DNA of 5,855 nucleotides from an uncultured Opitutia bacterium (GTDB lineage: Bacteria > Verrucomicrobiota > Verrucomicrobiia > Opitutales > UBA953). Where the stretch lies: the NCBI GenBank assembly GCA_903929325.1, contig CAIYUD010000245.1, forward strand, positions 1-5,855, read 5' to 3'. The notes below the pieces were generated by a model. That model was not told the DNA's origin. It did no database searches and saw only the letters and a program-made list of their open reading frames with translations. The position numbers were made by a program, and so were the translations under genes. The number at the start of each line of letters is the position of its first letter. Positions within the stretch are counted from its first letter, which is position 1. Shown piece by piece: positions 1 to 5,742 of this stretch.

Positions 1-4
1 GGCT

Positions 5-31
5 AACCCCTGGGGTTCTCATCCCTCTCGG
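5..31 (+). repeat. Palindrome plus T-arm-like fragment (copy 1)
   Basis: Positions 5-17 read AACCCCTGGGGTT, a 13-base palindrome (6-bp arms around a central T). The same 13 bases recur at 138-150. Its right arm runs into a stretch (12-29) that matches the T-arm of the nearby tRNA-Ser at 16 of 18 positions but lies on the opposite strand; the two mismatches fall in the T loop (TC instead of GA). No complete tRNA can be folded here. It is probably a tRNA-derived remnant or part of a dispersed repeat. The match is seen directly; its origin is inferred. Confidence 0.6.
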
Positions 32-52
32 TTGTGCTCAACGAGTTCCTTA

Positions 53-73
53 GTTGGCGGAGAGAGAGGGATT
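53..73 (-). repeat. Duplicated 3' end of tRNA-Ser (direct repeat, copy 1)
   Basis: These 21 bases are identical to 221-241, which contain the 3' end of the complete tRNA-Ser: CCA, discriminator base, 3' acceptor strand and the start of the T stem. The match stops inside the T-arm: the tRNA continues with CGAAC, this copy with GGCTG. The orientation is the same as the real tRNA, 168 bases away. Such copies of tRNA 3' ends are typical scars of site-specific integration or of tRNA-derived repeats. No integrase gene is visible in the window. Confidence 0.7.
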
Positions 74-90
74 GGCTGCGCTGCGCTACG

Positions 91-177
91 GGCCTTTGGC
101 CTGATGCCTTCGGCATCACTCCTCGCTTCGCTCGGCGAACCCCTGGGGTTGCGAATCCCTGCCGAGCGAATCGGCAG
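91..177. repeat. Cluster of short hairpins around the second palindrome
   Basis: The segment is a run of short inverted repeats. GGCC/GGCC with loop TTT lies at 91-101. GATGCC/GGCATC with loop TTC lies at 103-117. A 10-bp inverted repeat (127-136 with 161-170, TTCGCTCGGC and its complement) encloses the second copy of the AACCCCTGGGGTT palindrome (138-150). CTGCCGA/TCGGCAG with a 5-base loop lies at 159-177. Positions 145-160 read as a tRNA T-arm with one inserted G, GGGGTT(G)CGAATCCCT. The architecture resembles a dispersed intergenic repeat rather than a gene. There is no long open frame. Confidence 0.55.
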
Positions 178-184
178 TGCAGAC

Positions 185-212
185 TTTAGTCGTTAGACCT
201 TAGTCTTTAGTC
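185..212. repeat. Four tandem heptamers NTTAGTC
   Basis: Four consecutive 7-base units read TTTAGTC, GTTAGAC, CTTAGTC and TTTAGTC, with only the first base free and one T-to-A change in the second unit. The array ends 10 bases before the 3' CCA of the minus-strand tRNA-Ser, so it lies just downstream of that tRNA. No T-run hairpin is associated. Function is unknown. Confidence 0.6.
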
Positions 213-222
213 TGCCCAAGGT

Positions 223-310
<88 letters not shown>

Positions 311-327
311 GTTAACCAAGGACTGTC

Positions 328-354
328 AAAAAAACTGCCCGCGGACGCGGGCAG
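328..354 (-). terminator. Rho-independent terminator of the MFS gene
   Basis: On the minus strand an 8-bp GC-rich perfect stem (CTGCCCGC / GCGGGCAG, 354-347 and 342-335) with a 4-base loop is followed by seven T (334-328). It starts 28 bases past the stop codon of the transporter gene, so it should end that transcript. On the plus strand no T-run follows the hairpin, so it is one-directional. Confidence 0.9.
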
Positions 355-382
355 CAAGGGAAAACACTCTTGAGGCCCTTAA

Positions 383-1939
383 TTAAGCCTGCTCTTCGAG
401 CTTCAAAGCACGGTAGCCGCCAATGTTGCGGAAATAGAGCAGCAGGAGCAGGTAGATGCCGGCCATCGTTAAGGGAATATATGAGTCCACCTTTAGGGTC
501 GCGCGATCACCCGCAATCGAAGCTGTCACGAGTGCCTTATCGCTAGGGGTGCCCGTGCCAGCCTCCACAGATTTTTTGGCATCAGCGAGCTTACCGCCAT
601 CAACAGCGGTGACTTCGTCAAAAGAGAGGAACTTTGAGGGCTTCTCTGCTTTGTTGTCTGCGTAAACTGCAGGGCTCGTTGCTTGAATCGTTTCTGCAGT
701 GAAACGGTCTTTAGCGAAACCAAGTCCAGGTCCGCCAATTAAGCCGGCAGAAAGCATGCCGATGCCGCCAATGATCGACATCGCCACTGCGCCCGAGCGC
801 GGGAAACGATCGCCGACGATCGCCAGCATCGTTGGCCAGAAGAATGTTTTACCAACTGCATAGATACCGATGGCGAGCAGTGCGGCCGCAAAGGTGTCCA
901 TGCCGCTAGCGAGTCGAAGGCCGACAAAGGCCAGTAGCGATGAGACTAAAAGAATACCGAGCGGCGAAAGCTTCAACTTCGTCTCAATGAAGTGCGCGCT
1001 GAAACGCAGGCTAAACATAATCACACAAGCCCAGATGAATAGAATCTTGCCATCAACCTTACTGAAAAGGTTGCCCGTAATATTTTCGATCCAGCCATCG
1101 GTGCCGAGTTCAACCGAGCCGACGAGGGCATGGGTGACGAAGAGCACAAAGAGAAGAATTGAGCCGAAGGAGAAGCGCGTGATTAAGCCGACGCCAAGAA
1201 GGCATGCACCCCCGATGGCCCAACCAATATTTTGGTGACCGGTTACGTCGCCCAAGAACAGGGAGACCAAGTAGCAAGCAACGGCTGCGCCTAGTAAGCC
1301 TACGTCCTTAAACATCTCAGTGAAGTTGGCGCCTTTTTGTGCGGCTTCAGACTTCGGGAAGGTTTGGCCAAAGAACATCCAGGCATAGACTGCGGTTGGA
1401 ACCAGGTAGAAAGCCATTTGCCAGCGCCAGCTTAGGCTCAGCATGTTTTCCGCGCCGATGAGGTAACTCGCACCCGCGCCCACAATCATGCCGAGGGGCC
1501 ATGATGCGTGGAGAATGTTTAGGTAGTGAGTGCGATTCTTTGGGAAGCATGTTGCCACGAGCGGATTGGCCACGGCTTCAAGTGTGCCATTGGCATAGGC
1601 GAAGATGAAGGCACCCCAGTAAAGGTAAGCGTAGGCGTTGGTCGCATCTGTCGCTCCGAGCGCGACGATGGCGGAGATGATGTGTCCGACTAAAGCGACG
1701 GCGACGAGTTTGCCGTAGCCTAATTTATCAACAATCACGCCGCCGAAGATGATGCCGAAGCAGAAGCCCGAGAAACCAGCACCGCCAATGGCGCCGAGCT
1801 GGGTTGCGGTAAAGTGGAATTCCGAGGCCCATGCCCCTAGCATGCCGTTGCGTAGAGCAAAACCAACTCCAGCGGCGAGGATTGCAGTGAAGCCGGCCCA
1901 GAGTAGCCGCTTTGCGTTGGGTACAGTTGTGTCTTGCAT
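383..1939 (-). CDS. Major facilitator superfamily transporter, sugar-type
   Basis: This is an inner-membrane secondary carrier of 518 residues, longer than the usual 400-450. Hydrophobic segments by eye lie near residues 12-30, 47-70, 78-96, 103-128, 144-162, 172-190, 213-229, 237-255, 257-275, 297-312, 326-342, 347-365, 383-408 and 488-503, so 12 to 14 helices. The loop motif GGVIVDKLGYGKLV (66-79) matches MFS motif A between helices 2 and 3. The early GGAGFSGFCFG stretch and the overall pattern recall sugar permeases of the fucose/glucose-galactose type, but the substrate cannot be read from sequence. A hydrophilic insertion (about 409-486) separates the last two helices. The ATG start has no clear Shine-Dalgarno. 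The gene is monocistronic, ends in a strong terminator, and diverges from the cytochrome gene. No link to the ebo genes is evident. Confidence 0.9.
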   Translation of the reverse strand: MQDTTVPNAKRLLWAGFTAILAAGVGFALRNGMLGAWASEFHFTATQLGAIGGAGFSGFCFGIIFGGVIVDKLGYGKLVAVALVGHIISAIVALGATDATNAYAYLYWGAFIFAYANGTLEAVANPLVATCFPKNRTHYLNILHASWPLGMIVGAGASYLIGAENMLSLSWRWQMAFYLVPTAVYAWMFFGQTFPKSEAAQKGANFTEMFKDVGLLGAAVACYLVSLFLGDVTGHQNIGWAIGGACLLGVGLITRFSFGSILLFVLFVTHALVGSVELGTDGWIENITGNLFSKVDGKILFIWACVIMFSLRFSAHFIETKLKLSPLGILLVSSLLAFVGLRLASGMDTFAAALLAIGIYAVGKTFFWPTMLAIVGDRFPRSGAVAMSIIGGIGMLSAGLIGGPGLGFAKDRFTAETIQATSPAVYADNKAEKPSKFLSFDEVTAVDGGKLADAKKSVEAGTGTPSDKALVTASIAGDRATLKVDSYIPLTMAGIYLLLLLYFRNIGGYRALKLEEQA

Positions 1940-2062
1940 GGTATGAGTGGGGTTAGGATGTTTTAGACGAAATCGGCGGTGCTTGGCGAGAATTCATCAC
2001 AGGCCGACTTTTCTAGCTTTGTTAAGGAACATTTTTAACGACTAATTGTCATTCCAAGTCCG
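1940..2062. other. Divergent intergenic region
   Basis: These 123 bases lie between two divergent start codons (MFS on minus, cytochrome c on plus) and must hold both promoters unless transcripts are leaderless. The right half is AT-rich. A small inverted repeat GTTAA/TTAAC (2021-2025 and 2035-2039) is visible. I see no convincing -35/-10 pair, operator or riboswitch, and no Shine-Dalgarno before either start. Confidence 0.5.
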
Positions 2063-2527
2063 ATGCACCGCATTTTCTTACCTTTATTCGGCCTGGCTCT
2101 ACTCGGCGCAGATACGCCGAAGGCTGATCCTGCCGTTAAGCCCGATGCAGACGCACTGGCTCGTGGCCAGGCAGTTTACATGCGTACGTGTATTGCCTGC
2201 CATCAGCCTAACGGCAAAGGTATCCCCGCGGTTTTTCCACCACTCGATGGCTCTGATTGGCTCGAGAGTGACACCACTTTGCTCTCCAAGATTGTGCTTC
2301 GCGGATTGCAAGGTCCAGTGACCGTTAATGGTACGACCTATAATAGCGTCATGGCTCCATTGGCCGACGTTTTAAAAGATCCCGAGATTGCGGACGTCCT
2401 CAATTATGTGCGCACAACTTATGGCAAGGGCGGGCCGCTCGTTACACCTGAGATTGTGAAAGAAGCGCGAGCCGCGACCGCGAATCAAAAGCAGCCTTGG
2501 ACGGCCGCCGAACTTGGTCGGAAGTAA
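2063..2527 (+). CDS. Exported class I c-type cytochrome, monoheme
   Basis: This is a small electron carrier of 154 residues, predicted to act in the periplasm. An N-terminal signal peptide is likely: the hydrophobic core IFLPLFGLALLG (residues 4-15) is probably cleaved shortly after. The heme motif CIACH (43-47) binds heme covalently through C43 and C46, with H47 as the proximal ligand. M97 in YNSVMAPL is the likely distal ligand. The helix EIADVLNYVRTTYG (108-121) is the conserved C-terminal helix of the cytochrome c fold. A 30-residue tail of no known domain follows. The ATG at 2063 is chosen because it gives a proper signal peptide; no Shine-Dalgarno is present. The gene lies 46 bases upstream of the ebo operon on the same strand. 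Its redox partners are not encoded here. Confidence 0.9.
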   Translation: MHRIFLPLFGLALLGADTPKADPAVKPDADALARGQAVYMRTCIACHQPNGKGIPAVFPPLDGSDWLESDTTLLSKIVLRGLQGPVTVNGTTYNSVMAPLADVLKDPEIADVLNYVRTTYGKGGPLVTPEIVKEARAATANQKQPWTAAELGRK

Positions 2528-2539
2528 AGCATCGGGCGG

Positions 2540-2567
2540 TTGACCCAGCCTCGCTCCTGCTTAACTT
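2540..2567 (+). promoter_or_regulatory. Candidate promoter of the ebo operon
   Basis: TTGACC (2540-2545) is a 5 of 6 match to a sigma-70 -35 box. TAACTT (2562-2567) is a weak -10 (3 of 6) at 16-base spacing. Transcription would begin at or next to the ATG at 2574, so the first mRNA would be leaderless, in keeping with the lack of a Shine-Dalgarno there. No terminator lies between the cytochrome stop and this site, so read-through from the cytochrome gene is also possible. Confidence 0.3.
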
Positions 2568-2573
2568 AAATCT

Positions 2574-2861
2574 ATGACCACGCCCAAGGAGCCTTGGCGT
2601 CAACGCGACGCACTGACCGACCTCTACTATATGGAGGCGCGGGCGCGCCTGCTCGACGTCGCCGCATTTCTCGACCGGGTGGATCGGGCTCCTGGGACAG
2701 ATGACCACCGTCTGCGGTCATTGCGCGCTGCCCTTAGTTTTTTAAACGACGGCAAGGCCGACCGCACGCGTCGCATCCTTGAGTCATGGAGCGATCCGAG
2801 TGTAGCACCCGCTGACAGTGCCGACACCAAGGGCGCTACGGGAGCTTGGCCAAAACTTTAA
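2574..2861 (+). CDS. Small helical protein of unknown function, first gene of the ebo operon
   Basis: It encodes 95 residues that I cannot assign to a named family. The N-terminal two thirds look alpha-helical and charged, with the segment LYYMEARARLLDVAAFLDRV (residues 17-36) followed by DDHRLRSLRAALSFL (43-57). The C-terminal third is Ala/Asp/Pro-rich and ends KGATGAWPKL. There is no signal peptide, membrane segment, Cys pair or metal motif, so it is probably cytoplasmic. The stop is only 6 bases before eboB, so the two are cotranscribed. It occupies the place where eboA might be expected but is far shorter than typical EboA proteins (roughly 200 residues or more, from memory). Reality is supported by the tight operon spacing and by a coherent amphipathic helix pattern. 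It may be a partner or regulator of the ebo enzymes; that is inference. Confidence 0.8.
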   Translation: MTTPKEPWRQRDALTDLYYMEARARLLDVAAFLDRVDRAPGTDDHRLRSLRAALSFLNDGKADRTRRILESWSDPSVAPADSADTKGATGAWPKL

Positions 2862-2867
2862 ACGAAC

Positions 2868-3689
2868 ATGCGTTATATCGAGCCGCATGCGCATATGGTT
2901 AGCCGAACGACGGATGACTATACCGCAATGGTCACCGCCGGATGCGTCGCGGTTTGTGAGCCAGCTTTTTGGGCAGGCTTCGACCGTTGTTCCGTCGACG
3001 GCTTCCGCGATTATTTCCGTCAACTCACCGAAATCGAACCACGCCGTGCCGCGCGTTATGGCCTGCCGCACTTCTCCTGGCTTTGCATTAATCCAAAAGA
3101 ATCTGAAGACCTTGGTCTCGCCGAAGACGTCTTATCCATCATCCCGGAGTTTCTCGATAAACCCAACGTACTTGGGATCGGAGAGATTGGTTTGAATAAA
3201 AATTCCCGGAACGAAGTGAAAATCTTCGAACGGCATGTGCAGATTGCCGTTGAACACGACCGCCTGATTTTAGTCCACACGCCGCACCTCGAGGACAAAC
3301 TTAAAGGCACTAAACTTATTTTGGACATCTTGCGCAATGCCGGCGTGCGACCCGGCCGTACTTTGATTGATCACGTCGAAGAGCATACCGTTCGGCACGT
3401 TCTCGATGCGGGACATTGGGCAGGTATCACGCTCTACCCAGAGTCGAAGGCTACGCCCGCGCGAGCGATTGATATGGTCGAACAATATGCCGCCGAGCGC
3501 CTCTGGCTTAACAGCGCCTGCGATTGGGGTCACAGCGATCCATTGGCTGTGCCCAAGACAGCACTTGAAATGCGCCGTCGCGGACATTCTGCCACCGCCA
3601 TCGACGCACTCATTTACGGAAATCCACTCCGCTTCCTTTCACAGTATTCCGGCTTTAAGGTAGCCGATCATGTGGGGGGATCGGTGTGA
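2868..3689 (+). CDS. eboB: EboB, TatD-family metal-dependent hydrolase
   Basis: This cytoplasmic TIM-barrel amidohydrolase-type protein has 273 residues, normal for TatD-like enzymes. The metal-site residues are in order: HxH in EPHAHM (H7, H9), E106 in GIGEIGLNKN, H137 in LVHTPH, H169 in LIDHVEEH and D219 in NSACDWG. The terminal YGNPLRFL is also typical of the family. TatD proteins often act as metal-dependent nucleases or phosphoesterases, but EboB substrates are not known. The ebo assignment comes from its EboE and EboC neighbours as well as the divergent sequence (for example the CDWG motif). The ATG at 2868 puts the HxH motif right at the N-terminus, as expected. Its stop overlaps the eboE start by 4 bases. 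All catalytic positions look intact. Confidence 0.9.
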   Translation: MRYIEPHAHMVSRTTDDYTAMVTAGCVAVCEPAFWAGFDRCSVDGFRDYFRQLTEIEPRRAARYGLPHFSWLCINPKESEDLGLAEDVLSIIPEFLDKPNVLGIGEIGLNKNSRNEVKIFERHVQIAVEHDRLILVHTPHLEDKLKGTKLILDILRNAGVRPGRTLIDHVEEHTVRHVLDAGHWAGITLYPESKATPARAIDMVEQYAAERLWLNSACDWGHSDPLAVPKTALEMRRRGHSATAIDALIYGNPLRFLSQYSGFKVADHVGGSV

Positions 3690-4849
3690 GGGTTGGGCCA
3701 CGAGCCCATCTTGCTTACTGCACCAACGTCCACCGCGGCGAAGATTGGTCGCAAGTCCGTGCTTCATTAGAAGGCCCCATCGCTGCCGTTCGGGCTAAGT
3801 TTTCGCGCAGTCGTCCATGGGCACTTGGCCTGCGACTGTCGGGTCCAGCTGCCAATGAATTGCTGACGAATCCATCAGAACTAAAATGGTTACGCGAATG
3901 GCTTAAGCAGCAGAACGCTTACGTCTTTACGGTGAATGCTTTTCCGCGCGGCCCTTTTCATGGCACACGCGTGAAAGAAGCTGCCTACCAGCCAGACTGG
4001 GGAAGTTCAGAACGTATAACCTATACACTCGAAGTTGCAGAAGTTCTCAGTGCACTTGCGCTACCTGATACCCAGCCGACAATTAGCACGGTACCGCTTG
4101 GACATCGGTCTTCTCCGCCGAGTATGGCGGATGTGCATGCCAATCTGCATCAATGTTGCCAGGGTTTGGCGAAGCTTGCGGAGCGTACCGGCGTGCGTGT
4201 GCGCTTGGCACTTGAGCCTGAGCCCATGTGCCTGCTGGGAACATCCGCCGAGGCTATAGCATTTTTTCAAGAGCATTTTGCTTTGCACCCTGCGAACCGT
4301 GAGTGGCTAGGCGTTAACCTTGATGCGTGTCACCACACGGTTGAGTTCGAAAACCCTTCTTCTGCGCTCGCTGCTTTCCGTTCCGCCAAAATTCCTGTTT
4401 TAAAAATACACCTTTCCGCAGCGCTCGCCATGCCGCCGACCGCAGAGGCACTGCAACGCCTCGAGGCGCTCAATGAAGATACATATTTTCACCAAACATT
4501 TTTACAGCGTCAGGACGACCGCACGGTTATTCGCTGCAGCGACATTCCCGAAGGTATTGCGGAAGCACGTCGTAATCTTTCGCAACTTTCTGAAATTCGC
4601 AGTCACTTCCATGTGCCGATCCACGTGGAATCTTTGGGCGACGGTTTGCGTTCCACGACACGGGAATTGAAAGGGTTGATGGACGCTCTTGTCGCAGACC
4701 CGGCCGCGTGTGATCAGTTTGAGATTGAGACGTATACTTGGGAGGTCTTGCCCAGTGCACTGCGTGCGCAATCGGTCGAACAACAAGTTCTGCAAGAATA
4801 CGATTGGGCCCTTGCCGAATTTGCCCGTCGTGGTTGGAATGTGGCATGA
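3686..4849 (+). CDS. eboE: EboE, xylose isomerase-like TIM-barrel protein
   Basis: It encodes 387 residues, close to the expected family length. The N-terminus HLAYCTNVHRGEDW (residues 8-21) is a hallmark of EboE. Further conserved blocks are NAFPRGPFHG (84-93), STVPLG (134-139), LALEPEPMCLLG (174-185, acidic E177/E179), GVNLDACHHTVEFE (209-222, D213 and H216/H217), KIHLSAAL (240-247), HVESLGDGLRST (313-324, H313/E315) and FEIETYTWEVLP (345-356). The acidic and His residues at barrel strand ends resemble the metal site of xylose isomerase/AP endonuclease-like barrels, so a sugar- or cyclitol-type substrate is plausible, but the reaction is not established. The protein is soluble, with no signal peptide. 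The start is GTG at 3686, in a GTGA overlap with the eboB stop, which places the conserved N-terminal block correctly and suggests translational coupling. Confidence 0.93.
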   Translation: MRVGPRAHLAYCTNVHRGEDWSQVRASLEGPIAAVRAKFSRSRPWALGLRLSGPAANELLTNPSELKWLREWLKQQNAYVFTVNAFPRGPFHGTRVKEAAYQPDWGSSERITYTLEVAEVLSALALPDTQPTISTVPLGHRSSPPSMADVHANLHQCCQGLAKLAERTGVRVRLALEPEPMCLLGTSAEAIAFFQEHFALHPANREWLGVNLDACHHTVEFENPSSALAAFRSAKIPVLKIHLSAALAMPPTAEALQRLEALNEDTYFHQTFLQRQDDRTVIRCSDIPEGIAEARRNLSQLSEIRSHFHVPIHVESLGDGLRSTTRELKGLMDALVADPAACDQFEIETYTWEVLPSALRAQSVEQQVLQEYDWALAEFARRGWNVA

Positions 4850-5721
4850 GCAAATTCCGAGCCTGGCTTGAGCTCTCGCGCGGTGCCAACCTGCCCACGG
4901 TCTGGTCGAATGTTTTTATGGGGTGGCTGATCGCACTTGCTTTTGGTGGGACTGTTTGTGTTCACGAACTTGGCTGGGTTTTGCTGAGCGCATCACTTCT
5001 CTATGTTGCTGGCATGTTTCTCAATGATGCCGCGGATGTAGAATGGGACCGTAAGCATTTCCCCGACCGCCCCATACCATCTGGGAAAATTAACTTAAGG
5101 CATGTCCGACAAGTAGGACTCTTGCTACTCTCTCTGGGGCTGAGTGCTTACCTAGGTTGGCTCTCGTTAGGGCTTACCCTCTTCATTCTCGCCTATACGC
5201 GGTGGCATAAAACGCAGCCGGCATTCTCGCCGTGGTTAATGGGAATCTGCCGAGCATTTTTACCGGCGATGGGTTACTTCGCAGTATGCGTTCAAGATGA
5301 CGTGCGCGGCAGGCAGCTGCTTGTAGCCTACCAAGTCGCACTTCTCTTCTCCACGGCTTCGATTTCTCTGCTCGCTCGGCATGAGGCGACAGGCGGTCGC
5401 CCCTCGAGCTTTGTCAGTTGGTTCGCCTGCACAGCACCGTTCCTCTGCTTCCTGGGTGTTCCACCATCCGAGGTTAAGTCATCTGCGGTGCTCGTCGCCG
5501 TGCTCGTTGCTGTCTCTATTCCGCTGACCCATTACTTCATCCCGAGCGTAGGCGCTCGTGTGACTGAACGCATTGCTGGGCTTGTTCTACTGGATTACGT
5601 GGTTTGGCGACAGATTGCTCCAGGTTTTGTGAAAGAAGACGCCCTTTCTTCGGCTGGAGTGGTTTTGCTTCTTTTGTATGGAACTGCCCTTGGCTTGCGG
5701 CGTCTAATGCCCACGACTTAA
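4846..5721 (+). CDS. eboC: EboC, UbiA-type membrane prenyltransferase
   Basis: This is an integral membrane protein of 291 residues with about eight or nine hydrophobic helices. The first UbiA signature is intact: FLNDAADVEWDRKHFPDRPI contains NDxxDxxxD (N60, D61, D64, D68) for Mg2+-diphosphate binding. It is followed by RPIPSGKI (75-82), also typical of the family. The second Asp-rich motif expected after helix 5 is not seen; that position reads SLLARHEA (174-181). UbiA enzymes transfer prenyl groups from polyprenyl diphosphates to aromatic or other acceptors; the acceptor of EboC is unknown. The start is the ATG at 4846, in an ATGA overlap with the eboE stop; a longer in-frame reading from 4738 would lie inside eboE and is rejected. 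It presumably anchors the pathway at the inner membrane. Confidence 0.92.
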   Translation: MSKFRAWLELSRGANLPTVWSNVFMGWLIALAFGGTVCVHELGWVLLSASLLYVAGMFLNDAADVEWDRKHFPDRPIPSGKINLRHVRQVGLLLLSLGLSAYLGWLSLGLTLFILAYTRWHKTQPAFSPWLMGICRAFLPAMGYFAVCVQDDVRGRQLLVAYQVALLFSTASISLLARHEATGGRPSSFVSWFACTAPFLCFLGVPPSEVKSSAVLVAVLVAVSIPLTHYFIPSVGARVTERIAGLVLLDYVVWRQIAPGFVKEDALSSAGVVLLLLYGTALGLRRLMPTT

Positions 5722-5736
5722 GTTTCACCTTAAGTC
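5715..5736 (+). promoter_or_regulatory. Inverted repeat across the eboC stop, before eboD
   Basis: GACTTAAG (5715-5722) and CTTAAGTC (5729-5736) form a perfect 8-bp inverted repeat around the loop TTTCAC. The eboC stop TAA (5719-5721) lies in the left arm and the eboD ATG follows 6 bases after the right arm. Each arm also contains the palindrome CTTAAG, so CTTAAGT is directly repeated at a 12-base interval as well. No T-run follows, so it is not an intrinsic terminator. It may be an operator, an RNA-processing hairpin, or a structure tuning eboD translation. Function is inferred only. Confidence 0.45.
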
Positions 5737-5742
5737 ATAGGC

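Noticed and set aside
324..329. Perfect minus-strand TTGACA as a -35 box for tRNA-Ser
   Set aside because: With normal spacing the -10 would fall inside the tRNA gene and reads AGATGG, so it cannot drive the mature tRNA.
870..1238. Plus-strand open frame of 122 codons inside the MFS gene
   Set aside because: It is antisense to the transporter, with low-complexity Arg/Ser/Pro/Lys-rich composition and no domain or start signal; it is a shadow of the true gene.
2019..2048. Promoter for the cytochrome gene (TTGTTA with a downstream TAATTG)
   Set aside because: The -10 matches only two of six consensus bases at 18-base spacing; not better than chance in an AT-rich stretch.
2818..3195. Plus-strand 125-codon frame overlapping the start of eboB
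   Set aside because: It overlaps eboB in another frame, which has intact catalytic motifs; its composition is that of a frame-shifted shadow.
4738..4845. N-terminal extension of EboC by 36 codons
   Set aside because: It would lie wholly within the conserved eboE C-terminus and does not resemble a UbiA N-terminus; the ATG at 4846 in an ATGA overlap fits better.
4527..4898. Minus-strand 123-codon frame at the eboE/eboC junction
   Set aside because: It is antisense to two well supported overlapping genes, has no recognisable domain and no promoter.
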